Positions 20,821 through 29,446 of a stretch of DNA of 64,000 nucleotides are shown piece by piece; position 1 is the first letter of the stretch; each line of letters opens with the position of its first letter. Origin of the DNA: Kordia sp. (GTDB lineage: Bacteria > Bacteroidota > Bacteroidia > Flavobacteriales > Flavobacteriaceae); assembly GCA_002733415.1 (NCBI GenBank), contig NVVR01000012.1, positions 1 to 64,000 on the forward strand. Reading direction: 5' to 3'. The notes under the pieces were generated by a model. That model did not search any database. It had not been told where the DNA came from and saw nothing but the letters and a program-made list of their open reading frames with translations. The translations under genes were made by a program, and so were the position numbers.

Positions 20821-21105
20821 GTTTTTCCTAATCCAACAAAAGATCTATTATCAATTCGTAGAGAACTAAATGGAGAAATAGCTATTCAGATATTGAGTAC
20901 CTATGTAATAGTTAGGAAAGAGTACATTAAAGAGGATCCTCAATATGAAGCGCATTTTTGTAACTGTAATACTCCACCTGAAGAGTTGACAATTGACCAT
21001 AAGATGGTTAGAATCGGTTATGCTATTTATAAAAGGCGAATAGAAATTCCTTTACTGCTTGATAAAGATACCTTTGTGGCTTCATGTGGCCCCGCTCATA
21101 GGTGA
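20821..21105 (+). pseudogene. Remnant with a type IX sorting-domain-like start
   Basis: The frame opens right after an in-frame TAA (20818-20820) with VFPNPTKDLLSIRRELNGE, which looks like the beginning of a type A Por/T9SS C-terminal sorting domain. After about 25 residues the match ends and an unrecognised Cys-containing stretch (HFCNCNTPP, SCGPAHR) runs to the stop. There is no ATG; the only alternative start is TTG at 20893. It is best read as leftover gene pieces inside the cassette. The bases from 21106 to 21190 hold nothing recognisable. Confidence 0.45.
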
Positions 21106-21190
21106 ATGTAGATAATGTAGCTCAAGCTAAAGAGTGGGATGTTCTTTAGATAGAATTACGGAACATAAATGCCATGTCCGACTATAGCTT

Positions 21191-21375
21191 TAAATAATAT
21201 GAGTTTTGGTGTTAAATCCGAGTAGTAATTTTATATTTACTCACCTAGATTCTATTTAATTTAAAGGTGTTCATTATTTAAAATTGGGTTTTTATTAAAT
21301 AGAAAACAAAACAGAAAATTTATGACTTTTGACAATATGAAGAAACATGATTTTTTAGCCCGTGCTATCTGTAGT
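21191..21375 (+). repeat. Array repeat B (type 1, diverged)
   Basis: The left core AAATAATATGAGTTTTGGTG, the middle block TTTACTCACC..TTTAATTTAAAGGTGTTCAT and the right arm CCCGTGCTATC (21359-21369) align with copy E. The apical hairpin is degraded. The MBOAT gene starts about 70 bp later; the space between holds no gene. Confidence 0.75.
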
Positions 21376-21444
21376 AAAAATACTGAGTGTCATTAAAAAT
21401 CAGAATACCAATCAAATAATTACTTTCGACATTTAACTTTAACA

Positions 21445-22884
21445 ATGCTATTTAACTCACTTGACTTCGCTGTTTTTATTCCAGTAGTTTTTTTGCTCTA
21501 TTGGTTTGTTGCAAATAAGAACCTCAAATTTCAGAATTTTCTAATTGTTATTAGCAGTTATATATTTTATGGTTGGTGGGACTGGTGTTTTCTATCATTG
21601 ATTGTTTTCAGTACGTTAATTGACTACTATATTGGTCTTTTCTTATCAAAAGAGGAAAATAAATTTAAAAGAAAACTATTTCTATGGACAAGTATTGGTG
21701 TCAATTTGGGTTTTCTCGGGATCTTTAAATATTATAATTTTTTTATAGATAATTTTATTTCGGCTTTTTTATTTTTTGGAATGAAAATCAATGCCAATAC
21801 TCTTAATGTTATTTTGCCAGTGGGAATTAGTTTTTACACTTTTCAAACACTGAGCTATACAATAGATGTTTATAAGAGAAAATTAGAGCCTACAAAAGAT
21901 ATTATTGCGTTTTCTGCATTTGTATGTTTCTTTCCTCAATTGGTAGCTGGTCCAATAGAAAGAGCTACAGATTTTTTGCCTCAGTTTTACAAAAAACGTA
22001 AGTTTAACTATTCTAAGTCTGTTGATGGCATGCGCCAAATACTTTGGGGTTTATTTAAAAAAATAGTTATTGCTGATAATTGTGCGCAATATGTGGACGA
22101 AATATTTAATAATTCAGCTGAGTATAACGGTAGTACGTTAGTTATTGGAGCTCTCTTTTTTACATTCCAAATTTACGGGGACTTCTCAGGTTACTCAGAC
22201 ATAGCTATAGGAACTTCTAAACTTTTTGGGTTTAATCTAAAACAAAATTTTAATTCCCCATATTTTTCAAGAGATATTGCTGAGTTTTGGAGACGTTGGC
22301 ACATATCATTATCTACTTGGTTTAGGGATTATTTATATATACCTTTAGGTGGTAGTCGTGGAAGAACTTGGGAAAAAGTTAGGAATACTTTTATTATTTT
22401 CATTGTTAGTGGGTTTTGGCATGGAGCAAACTGGACTTTTATTATTTGGGGAGCTTTGAACGCCGTTTATTTCCTTCCTATTCTTTTAACAAATAACAAC
22501 AGACGTAATTTAGAGATCGTTGCTCGAGGAAAATTTTTACCAAGCATTAAAGAGTTATCTTTAATGGTATTGACATTTGGGCTTACTACATTTGCTTGGA
22601 TATTTTTTAGGGCCGAAAATATTGGACATGCAACAAGTTATATTTCCGAAATATTTTCAGGTTCTTTATTTACATTGCCTAAAATTATACCGAAAATGAC
22701 AATTATATTATTAATTTTCTTTGTATTTATTGAGTGGCTTGGGAGAGAAGGTAAATATGCAATAGAAAGCATTAAATATTCAAAGAATATATTAATCCGT
22801 TTTGGACTATATATATTAATTGGATTTTTAATTTTCATTTTTGGTAACTTTGATGAAACTGAATTTATTTATTTTGCATTTTAA
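21445..22884 (+). CDS. MBOAT-family O-acyltransferase (AlgI/DltB-like)
   Basis: A 479-residue polytopic inner-membrane enzyme. Members of this group move acyl (often acetyl) groups across the membrane onto polysaccharides. About ten hydrophobic segments are visible. The conserved blocks QLVAGPIERATDFLPQF (near residue 169), FWRRWHISLSTWFRDYLYIP (near 287) and SGFWHGANWTFIIWG with the catalytic His (near 327) are intact. Length is normal. The next gene starts 1 bp after the stop and encodes an SGNH-like partner, the usual pairing with AlgJ/AlgX- or DltD-like proteins. It is cargo of the array between repeats B and C. Confidence 0.9.
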   Translation: MLFNSLDFAVFIPVVFLLYWFVANKNLKFQNFLIVISSYIFYGWWDWCFLSLIVFSTLIDYYIGLFLSKEENKFKRKLFLWTSIGVNLGFLGIFKYYNFFIDNFISAFLFFGMKINANTLNVILPVGISFYTFQTLSYTIDVYKRKLEPTKDIIAFSAFVCFFPQLVAGPIERATDFLPQFYKKRKFNYSKSVDGMRQILWGLFKKIVIADNCAQYVDEIFNNSAEYNGSTLVIGALFFTFQIYGDFSGYSDIAIGTSKLFGFNLKQNFNSPYFSRDIAEFWRRWHISLSTWFRDYLYIPLGGSRGRTWEKVRNTFIIFIVSGFWHGANWTFIIWGALNAVYFLPILLTNNNRRNLEIVARGKFLPSIKELSLMVLTFGLTTFAWIFFRAENIGHATSYISEIFSGSLFTLPKIIPKMTIILLIFFVFIEWLGREGKYAIESIKYSKNILIRFGLYILIGFLIFIFGNFDETEFIYFAF

Positions 22885-22885
22885 T

Positions 22886-23803
22886 ATGAAAAAATTTCTT
22901 TTAAAAACAGTTGTAATTTCATTCGTAATTTTAGTATTAACAACACTTGTTTTGTTAGCATCATCTTTTTTTGTAAAAAGTAAAGAATTTAATAATTACA
23001 CAAGTGAAAGTAATCTTCTATTCTTACAAGAAAACTACAGTTATGATGTTTTGTTTATGGGGATATCTCATGCACGTAATTTTTCTCGACATAGAAATCA
23101 TTTACGAGTAGAAAAAATACTAGACAAAAGAATCATAAATATTGGTCAAGGAGGAGGAGCGTGTGGTGTAAACGAGCAATTTTTTTATCTTGATTATTTT
23201 TTATATAAAAAAAACTGTGTCGAAAAAATCATATATGTGTTAAGCCCACCAATGCTTTTTTCTCAAACTTTACCAATAGCATCAAACACTTTTGATAACG
23301 AAATTTTTGAACTATCCTTTCTTTGGAGGTATTTAAAATTTGAAAGTGAAAATAAGAAAGCTCGTATTATGTCATATCTGCAAACAAAGTTTCATCATAC
23401 TTGGTTATTAAAGAAACCTGGCACTTTAGAAAGTAAAGATAATTTTCTTAGCTCTTTAGATAGAAAAGCTGTAAAAAAAGGACAAAATTTGGCTTACGCT
23501 GGGGATGATCTATATTTAAATCAATTTAAAAAGAGTACTAAAATAGTAGAACAAACAATAAAACTTGCAATAAATGCTAATATTGAAATCATATTACTAA
23601 TTCCACCTGCATTATTCGGGAAATGGAGGGGGCATCAAGAGACACTAAATTTTATGGAAAGTATGGAGCAAAAATATAATTTAAAAATTATTGATTGTTC
23701 CGAATCTGTTTTAGATCCGATATTATATTACGATAGTCATCACTTAAACACAAAAGGAGTTGTTTATTTCACAAATAAATATTTGAAACCAATTATAAAA
23801 TAA
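22886..23803 (+). CDS. SGNH-hydrolase-like partner of the MBOAT acyltransferase
   Basis: A 305-residue protein with one N-terminal membrane anchor (residues 5-27), so the rest faces the periplasm. The stretch VLFMGISHARNFSRHR (near residue 53) supplies the block I Ser, and YYDSHHLNTKG near the C-terminus supplies the Asp-x-x-His of an SGNH/AlgX-like site. It is expected to take the acyl group from the MBOAT protein and hand it to a glycan; that is inferred from pairing and motifs. The ATG at 22886 is chosen over one inside the MBOAT gene because it gives a clean signal anchor. The 160 bp after it hold no clear repeat copy. Confidence 0.75.
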   Translation: MKKFLLKTVVISFVILVLTTLVLLASSFFVKSKEFNNYTSESNLLFLQENYSYDVLFMGISHARNFSRHRNHLRVEKILDKRIINIGQGGGACGVNEQFFYLDYFLYKKNCVEKIIYVLSPPMLFSQTLPIASNTFDNEIFELSFLWRYLKFESENKKARIMSYLQTKFHHTWLLKKPGTLESKDNFLSSLDRKAVKKGQNLAYAGDDLYLNQFKKSTKIVEQTIKLAINANIEIILLIPPALFGKWRGHQETLNFMESMEQKYNLKIIDCSESVLDPILYYDSHHLNTKGVVYFTNKYLKPIIK

Positions 23804-23963
23804 TTGAACGAACACTAAACCCTCTATTGCATAAAAATATAAATCTCTCATGTTAAATTGTATAGCAGTAATGAAAGTCATAATCACTACTTTACTATCA
23901 GGCCGAGTATTAATTGTATCCGCTATTTTTTTTGCTTACAGAGAAGTATCAAGATCAAGTTAA

Positions 23964-25424
23964 ATGAATAAGAAGATGGGAAATAAGAAGACTAGCTGGA
24001 CTATCTGTTTGGAATGTCAGGGACGCGGTAAAAAAAGCCGTAGGCTCCGAAAGAAAGTGCGACTCAGTTATCAGAGGGCGTTGATTCAATTTGAAAAGTC
24101 GAATTGTGAAGTAGAGGCTCCAGTTCGTCCTACGCGTCATCTTTATACATGCTTGAACTGTAGCGGGTCCGGGTTGGTTTATGCTGATACGTATCCTATA
24201 GCGGATAAAGAAAACTACCCGAATGTTGCTATCATTGGAGGTGGTATTGGTGGAGTGGCTCTGGCTGTAGCTTGTTTGCACCGCGGGATTCCTTTTACGA
24301 TTTATGAGCGTGATAGCGGTTTCGATACTCGATCTCAGGGCTATGGGCTCACTTTGCAACAAGCTAGTAAAGCGATCGAGGGATTCGGTATTTTCTCGTT
24401 AGAAGAAGGGGTAATTTCAACACGACATGTGGTTCATACAACAGATGGAAAAATAATTGGTGAATGGGGGATGAGAAAGTGGATGCAGTCAGATTCAAAA
24501 ATGACTCCGAAGCGTACAAATGTGCATATCGCAAGGCAGTCTTTACGCTTGGCGCTACTTGAGCAACTAGGCGGACATGATGCGGTGCAGTGGGGATATC
24601 AGTTAGTAGATTTTAAGGAATGTGGTGATGAAGGTGTTGATTTGAGTTTTGAAGTGGAAGGAGAGATCAAGAACGCTAAGGCTGATCTTTTGGTTGGAGC
24701 CGATGGCATTCGTAGTTCTGTTCGGAGCTTACTGATTGGTGCTGATATTACTCCTTTGCATTACCTTGGTTGTATTGTGATATTGGGTATTTGTTCTTTG
24801 GAGGGACTCGAAAGTCTTGATAGCCCTTTACTGGATTCGGCCACGGTATTTCAAACTGCCAATGGGAATGAGCGGATTTACATGATGCCTTATTCATCAG
24901 ATTCTGTGATGTGGCAATTGAGCTTTCCAATGCCAGAAAAAGAGGCTAAGGCACTGAGTGCTCTTGGAGCTAAAGCACTTAAGGAAGAAGCGTGTCGTAG
25001 AACTCCATGGCACGATCCCATCCCTCAAATTTTAGCAGCAACTCCGGAAGCTCAGGTTTCTGGATATCCTGTGTATGACCGAGAGTTACTCAAACCAGAA
25101 TTGTTAGAGAAAGGGGGGCAAGTGACGCTAATCGGAGATGCAGCTCACCCAATGAGTCCATTCAAAGGACAGGGGGCTAATCAAGCGTTGCTGGATGCGT
25201 TGGCACTGGCTCGGGGAGTCGCAAGAGGGTGTAGGCCTTTATCTCAATGGAGAGAAGCAGGAGTGAGGGAAAGTGTATTAACTGAGTTTGAATCAGAAAT
25301 GTTAGAACGCAGTGCTTCTAAAGTGAACGATTCAGCCGCCGCAGCACGATTCCTGCATTCCGAAATTGTACTCCATGAAGGTGATGAGCCGAGAGGACGC
25401 TGTCTAAAGAGAAAAGATACATAG
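23964..25424 (+). CDS. FAD-dependent monooxygenase with N-terminal zinc-finger-like segment
   Basis: A 486-residue enzyme. Residues 15-22 (CLECQGRG) and 63-70 (CLNCSGSG) form a DnaJ-type pair of CxxCxGxG knuckles. A class A flavin monooxygenase (PHBH/TetX-like) follows, with GGGIGGVAL (residues 92-100), DLLVGADGIRSSVR and LIGDAAHPMSPFKGQGANQA near the C-terminus. It probably hydroxylates an aromatic or polycyclic compound with NAD(P)H and oxygen; the substrate is unknown. Base and codon use are clearly more GC-rich than the neighbours, which points to recent transfer. It ends just before repeat C. The zinc-knuckle extension is uncommon for this family. Confidence 0.85.
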   Translation: MNKKMGNKKTSWTICLECQGRGKKSRRLRKKVRLSYQRALIQFEKSNCEVEAPVRPTRHLYTCLNCSGSGLVYADTYPIADKENYPNVAIIGGGIGGVALAVACLHRGIPFTIYERDSGFDTRSQGYGLTLQQASKAIEGFGIFSLEEGVISTRHVVHTTDGKIIGEWGMRKWMQSDSKMTPKRTNVHIARQSLRLALLEQLGGHDAVQWGYQLVDFKECGDEGVDLSFEVEGEIKNAKADLLVGADGIRSSVRSLLIGADITPLHYLGCIVILGICSLEGLESLDSPLLDSATVFQTANGNERIYMMPYSSDSVMWQLSFPMPEKEAKALSALGAKALKEEACRRTPWHDPIPQILAATPEAQVSGYPVYDRELLKPELLEKGGQVTLIGDAAHPMSPFKGQGANQALLDALALARGVARGCRPLSQWREAGVRESVLTEFESEMLERSASKVNDSAAAARFLHSEIVLHEGDEPRGRCLKRKDT

Positions 25425-25430
25425 CAATGA

Positions 25431-25695
25431 CAATAATTAATTTGGGTTTTGGTACTTAAAACTAAAGCTTATGTATATTTACATAGTCGTCAAACCTTTT
25501 AATTTACTCACCTCCTTTCTTATTTAATTTAGAGGTGTTCATGATTTAAAAATTGGCTTTTATAAATCTACAAGCTTATGGCTTGTGTCGACACGAAAAT
25601 CAGTGGATTTTTTGTGTTATCAAGTCAAGTTGGACGTAGTTATTGTATCTTAGCTTTTACTAGATATAAATACAATTGTGTTTATATGAGTGTTG
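25431..25695 (+). repeat. Array repeat C (full length, type 2)
   Basis: The left core GGGTTTTGGTACTTAAA, the middle block CTCACCTCC..GAGGTGTTCATGA, the hairpin AAAATCA-GT-GGATTTT, TCAAGTCAAGTTGGACGTAG, a 24-bp near-perfect palindrome centred on ACAATTGT (25664-25687) and terminal GTTG (25692-25695). Confidence 0.88.
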
Positions 25696-25716
25696 TATGC
25701 AACTTTACTAATCCGA

Positions 25717-26787
25717 ATGAAAGACATGAAAGAATACAGTTTTCTACAAAAAACAATGATTGGTACATTTATATCTGCGCTGTTAATTATTGCCATTCGA
25801 GTAATTGTGAATCATTTTGTTCATGCGGCAAAAGGAGTGGAACTACCTCTGTCAGCCATCATTTTTGTATTTACGATAGTTCTTATATCCATTTGGCATT
25901 ACAAAGAAAAAAAACAGCAAATTGAATCCAGACAGGTTTTTAATTCAGCTCAAACAATCATTAGATACCTTCTTACTATCATTATTTCATCATTTGGCTG
26001 GATGAAAATATTCAAACTTCATCTAAACACTTCCATACTAATTTATGATATGCCAATGGGCGATTTGTCTGGATATGAAATAGCTACAGCATTTTTCGGA
26101 TATTCTTATGCTTATACTGTATTGATTGGTCTTTTACAAATTATTGGAGCGTTTTTGTTAATGTTTAATAGAACCAAACTTCTTGCTCTTTTTATCCTTA
26201 TCCCAATAATATTGAATATAATAACATTAAATATTTTCTATAGTATTGGAGTAGGTATCACAATAATTGCTTGCGTTCTATTACTTTCATTAATTTACTT
26301 ATTACTTCAAGACTATGAGAAAGTTAGAGTATTCTTTTTTGACAGCTTTGTAACGAATGGGAATAACAAAAAATTAATTAAATATACTGCTCCCTTTTGC
26401 GTTATAACCATCCCATTTTTCCTTGCTATTTGGAATCATGAACCGATTATTGATTCTGAACTTTTAGGAAAATATAATGTGATTGAATATAAATTGAATA
26501 ACCAAATAGTCAATCTTGCAAATGATTCAATTCTCAAGGTTATATATTTCGATGAAAATAATGATTGTATTTTTGAGCATAATTCTCACAAATACAATAA
26601 AAGAAAAGTTGGAAGTTTTAGCTTTGACAAAGAAAAGAGAATTTTAGAAGTAGATTGGAGATACCCCAAATCACTAACATCTATTTTAAAAGCTAAGCTA
26701 TCGGAATTAGATTATAAAAATCAAATGTATTTGGACGGTGTAATAGGAAATGACAATATAAAAATGACACTTTTAAAAGAAAAATAA
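25717..26787 (+). CDS. Polytopic membrane protein, unrecognised
   Basis: A 356-residue protein counted from the ATG at 25717, which lies 21 bp past the GTTG end of repeat C. An open frame continues upstream into the repeat but the repeat is not coding. About seven hydrophobic segments occupy residues 15-245. A soluble C-terminal domain of about 110 residues follows, opening LLGKYNVIEYKLNN and resembling the small lipocalin-like domains that follow membrane parts in other Bacteroidota proteins. The membrane part (GWMKIFKLHL, GYSYAYTVLIGLLQIIGAFLL) recalls DoxX-like proteins, but I am not sure. Function unknown. Confidence 0.7.
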   Translation: MKDMKEYSFLQKTMIGTFISALLIIAIRVIVNHFVHAAKGVELPLSAIIFVFTIVLISIWHYKEKKQQIESRQVFNSAQTIIRYLLTIIISSFGWMKIFKLHLNTSILIYDMPMGDLSGYEIATAFFGYSYAYTVLIGLLQIIGAFLLMFNRTKLLALFILIPIILNIITLNIFYSIGVGITIIACVLLLSLIYLLLQDYEKVRVFFFDSFVTNGNNKKLIKYTAPFCVITIPFFLAIWNHEPIIDSELLGKYNVIEYKLNNQIVNLANDSILKVIYFDENNDCIFEHNSHKYNKRKVGSFSFDKEKRILEVDWRYPKSLTSILKAKLSELDYKNQMYLDGVIGNDNIKMTLLKEK

Positions 26788-26878
26788 GCAGCATACAACA
26801 CAACCTAAACTGAATTAAAACGCTTTCTGGCCAAACCATTAGCTACTATTAAAAAACGTGTAAAATTAATATCGAATA

Positions 26879-27448
26879 ATGAACCTAAAAAAAATCGTTT
26901 GTATAGGAGATAGTTTAACAGCAGGATATGGTATTCAAACAAGCCATAGATGGAGTAACCTATTAAGTAATGATTTAAATATTGAAATTATTAATAGTGG
27001 TATTTCCGGAGATACAACTTCTGGAATGCTGGCTCGGTTTTATGAAATGGCAATTAAACACAAACCTAATTATATTATCATAACTGGAGGCACTAATGAC
27101 ATATGGTTAAACTTTCCAAACAACATAATAATAGGTAACATACTTGCAATGACAAGATATGCTAAACATCATGACATAATACCAATAATTGGAATTCCTA
27201 CCCCATTCTTTAATCAAGGAGACTTTACTGATGTGAGCCCATTTATTGATGCTCCTAGTCTAAGTAAACGAATTAATTCATTTCAAAAAACATTAAAACA
27301 GTTTGCTTTGGATGATAATCAAAATTTTATTGATTTTACATTAAATATGAATCCAGATTTATTTTTAATAGACGGATTACACCCAAATGAAAAAGGCCAT
27401 AAATTGATGTCAGTAAATGCAAAATTAAGTTTAAAAGGTTTTTCTTGA
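26879..27448 (+). CDS. GDSL/SGNH-family esterase (TesA-like)
   Basis: A 189-residue hydrolase with all four SGNH blocks: GDSLTAGYG (residues 10-18, nucleophile Ser), the block II Gly in SGISGDTTSG, GGTNDIW (near 78, Asn) and DGLHPNEKGH (near 170, catalytic Asp and His). No signal peptide is present, so it is cytoplasmic, unlike TesA. The substrate could be a thioester, phospholipid or small ester. It lies 91 bp after the membrane-protein gene, with no clear repeat between them, and is followed by site G. Confidence 0.88.
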   Translation: MNLKKIVCIGDSLTAGYGIQTSHRWSNLLSNDLNIEIINSGISGDTTSGMLARFYEMAIKHKPNYIIITGGTNDIWLNFPNNIIIGNILAMTRYAKHHDIIPIIGIPTPFFNQGDFTDVSPFIDAPSLSKRINSFQKTLKQFALDDNQNFIDFTLNMNPDLFLIDGLHPNEKGHKLMSVNAKLSLKGFS

Positions 27449-27484
27449 CCTCATATAAGCTCATTGAAATATAAAAAAAATAGT

Positions 27485-27597
27485 GATTAATACCATATAA
27501 AATGAATGCTTAATCTTGATTTAGATTATACGCTTTTCATTATCTAATTAGTTTTAATGTTTTGGTTTTTAGATAGATATGAATAACAAAAGTTAGC
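27485..27597 (+). repeat. attC-like site G
   Basis: The left end reads ATACCATATAAAATGAATGC with a degraded CTAAC before it; the right end is GTTAGC (27592-27597). The left end closely matches site H at 30289 (ACATATAAAATGCATGCTTA). The length (about 113 bp) is in the range of integron attC sites. A gene remnant starts immediately after it. Confidence 0.5.
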
Positions 27598-27785
27598 TGT
27601 ATTGGACAACAGTTCGTCTAGGACAACTTATAAACGGAAGAAAAAAAACCAAATATAAGCATGGTTCAGAAGGTGAAAATTATATTCTGACAAAAATAAT
27701 TTCACATGCCGATGTAGCGCATTTTTTGTTAAATCAAATAAACGACAAAACCTATAACTATAAACCTACATGCATAACATATTAA
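27597..27785 (+). pseudogene. 3' fragment of an NmrA-like NAD(P)-binding protein gene
   Basis: The frame reads WTTVRLGQLINGRKKTKYKH, then a stretch with ISHADVAHFLLNQI, and ends in TAA at 27783-27785. This is the pattern of the C-terminus of atypical short-chain dehydrogenases (NmrA/NAD(P)H-binding type). There is no start codon: the frame is closed by TAG (27594-27596) within the GTTAGC end of site G. About two thirds of the gene is therefore missing, cut exactly at the site. Confidence 0.65.
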
Positions 27786-27800
27786 ATATATCAATACTTA

Positions 27801-28035
27801 AAAATAACACGGGTTTTGGAACTTAACCCGAGAGAGGTTGTATATACACATAATCGCCAAACCTTTTGAAATTGGACTTTTAAAGCGACAAATTAAAAAC
27901 AAAATAACAAAAGCTCATGGCTTATGACGACACGAAAATCTGCGGATTTTTTGTGATATCAAGTCAAGTTGAACATAGTATTGTATCTTAGCTTTTACTA
28001 TATATAAATACAATTGTGTTTATATAAGTGTTGGC
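27801..28035 (+). repeat. Array repeat D (full length, type 2)
   Basis: The left core CACGGGTTTTGGAACTTAA, the hairpin AAAATCT-GC-GGATTTT, TCAAGTCAAGTTGAACATAG, a 24-bp palindrome at 28002-28025 and terminal GTTGGC (28030-28035). It lacks the CTCACC..GGTGTTCAT middle block. The 140 bp between it and the VOC gene hold no gene. Confidence 0.88.
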
Positions 28036-28175
28036 AGTAATGCTGAAAACACTTGAGTTAATTTTTACAAATAGAGCTTATCAATTGCCAATTCTGCCCT
28101 TAATTAATAATAGCAACTTTGGATAAGTAAATTAATGATCTAATCGACTATTTTTGGTTTGAACTAAAAAAAAAG

Positions 28176-28601
28176 ATGAAAACAACAACATTTCTAACAT
28201 TTGTAGGTAATCAATGCGGTAAGGCTGAAGAAGCGATAAAATTCTACACTTCTATCTTTCCGAATTCTGAAATTAAAAGCATAACAAAATACCTAGAAGG
28301 AGAGGCCGGAGGAACACCTGAGCTTATCAAATATGGAGTATTTACTTTAAATGGTGCAGAGTACATGGTTTCTGAAAGTAATTTTAAGCACGTTTGGTCA
28401 TTTACACCGGGAGTATCACTTTTCGTTGAATGTAACTCAGAAAATGAGATACAAACTTTATTCGAAAGACTTTTATCAAATGGAGGGCAGATAATGGTTC
28501 CTCTTGATAACTATGATTCGGGTGATTATGGCTTTGGTAAAAAATTCGGATGGTGTGAAGATAAATATGGTATTTCATGGCAACTTATTCTTTGTGATTA
28601 A
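28176..28601 (+). CDS. VOC-family protein (PhnB/3-demethylubiquinone methyltransferase-like fold)
   Basis: A 141-residue protein of the vicinal-oxygen-chelate fold, group PF06983. Marks are TFLTFVGNQCGKAEEAIKFY at the start (residues 6-25), IFPNSEI, the middle GAEYMVSES and the end FGWCEDKYGISWQLI. Such proteins may bind small molecules or metals; no reaction can be assigned. Many integron cassettes carry VOC proteins. It is the only gene between repeats D and E. A GCCAACCC sequence lies 12-20 bp after its stop. Confidence 0.88.
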   Translation: MKTTTFLTFVGNQCGKAEEAIKFYTSIFPNSEIKSITKYLEGEAGGTPELIKYGVFTLNGAEYMVSESNFKHVWSFTPGVSLFVECNSENEIQTLFERLLSNGGQIMVPLDNYDSGDYGFGKKFGWCEDKYGISWQLILCD

Positions 28602-28680
28602 GTTCGAAGTATGATATAAGCCAACCCTACTTAGAGGAATAAACGAAATGGAAAATAACTTACTACCAAGAGAACTTATA

Positions 28681-28909
28681 AGCAATACGGGTTTTGGTGT
28701 TTAAAACGAAAACTTGTGTATACTTACAATAATTGCCAAATATTTTAACTTACTCACCTCAATTTCATTTAATTTAGAGGTGTTCATAATTTGAAAGTTG
28801 GCTTTTATAAGACTACAAAATTAAAAACAAAATCTAAAAGTTTAAGGATTGTGTCGATACGAAAATCCGTGGATTTTCTGCCCCGTACTATTCATAGGTA
28901 AACGTTGTG
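28681..28909 (+). repeat. Array repeat E (full length, type 1)
   Basis: The left arm AATACGGG and the right arm CCCCGTACTATTCATAG (28881-28896) show the type 1 ends of copy A. The middle block CTCACC..GAGGTGTTCAT is present. The hairpin AAAATCC-GT-GGATTTT is perfect. It ends in AAACGTTGTG (28900-28909). Confidence 0.88.
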
Positions 28910-28936
28910 AGTAATCTTAAAAATTAAATAAAAAAA

Positions 28937-29446
28937 ATGACTAACGAATTATCAGAAATTAAAAAAGAGGTTTACGACAAATGTGAATTACGAATTTCTG
29001 AGTTAGAATACGAATCTGAAAGCACAGATTATGCAGCTTGTAGTTTTAAACTCAACGGACTGAATATTATTTGTAGGAACGCTAAAACAACACCGAAAAA
29101 GATTGGCCAGTTTGTGACATTCTGGAAGAGGAATATAAATGGACCAATAGAACCGTTTTTTGAAACCGACAGAATTGACTTTTATGCTGTGAACGTACGG
29201 ACTGAAAATAAACGTGGACAATTTGTATTCCCAAAATCAGAGTTGATTAAAAAAGGGATTATCTCTACCGACAAAAAAGAAGGAAAAAGAGCTTTTCGAG
29301 TTTATCCATCTTGGGATATTGTGAAAAACAAACAAGCGGAGCGAACTCAAAAATGGCAATTAAATTATTTTTATGAAATCGGGAAATCTACTGAATTTAA
29401 AAAGGTCAACGAATTATATAAAAACTACACACAACAGGACCTGTAA
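28937..29446 (+). CDS. MepB-family protein
   Basis: A 169-residue protein. Marks of the MepB family are ESTDYAACSFKLNG, RNAKTTPKKIGQFVTFWKR (near residue 53), GQFVFPKSELIKKGI and the C-terminal KRAFRVYPSWD with KWQLNYF. The family is named from the Staphylococcus mepRAB multidrug locus, where its role is not known. It starts 27 bp after repeat E and its stop codon lies in the left edge of repeat F, so the cassette is compact. Codon use is AT-rich like the host. Confidence 0.88.
   Translation: MTNELSEIKKEVYDKCELRISELEYESESTDYAACSFKLNGLNIICRNAKTTPKKIGQFVTFWKRNINGPIEPFFETDRIDFYAVNVRTENKRGQFVFPKSELIKKGIISTDKKEGKRAFRVYPSWDIVKNKQAERTQKWQLNYFYEIGKSTEFKKVNELYKNYTQQDL

Noticed and set aside
20893-21105. 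Separate 70-residue gene
   Set aside because: It needs a TTG start and is in frame with upstream codons from 20821, so it is listed as a remnant instead.
23804-23963. Another array repeat between the SGNH-like and monooxygenase genes
   Set aside because: None of the shared cores is recognisable; a decayed site cannot be told from chance.
26788-26878. Array site between the membrane protein and esterase genes
   Set aside because: Only ACAACAC and AAAACGTG hints are present, too weak to call.
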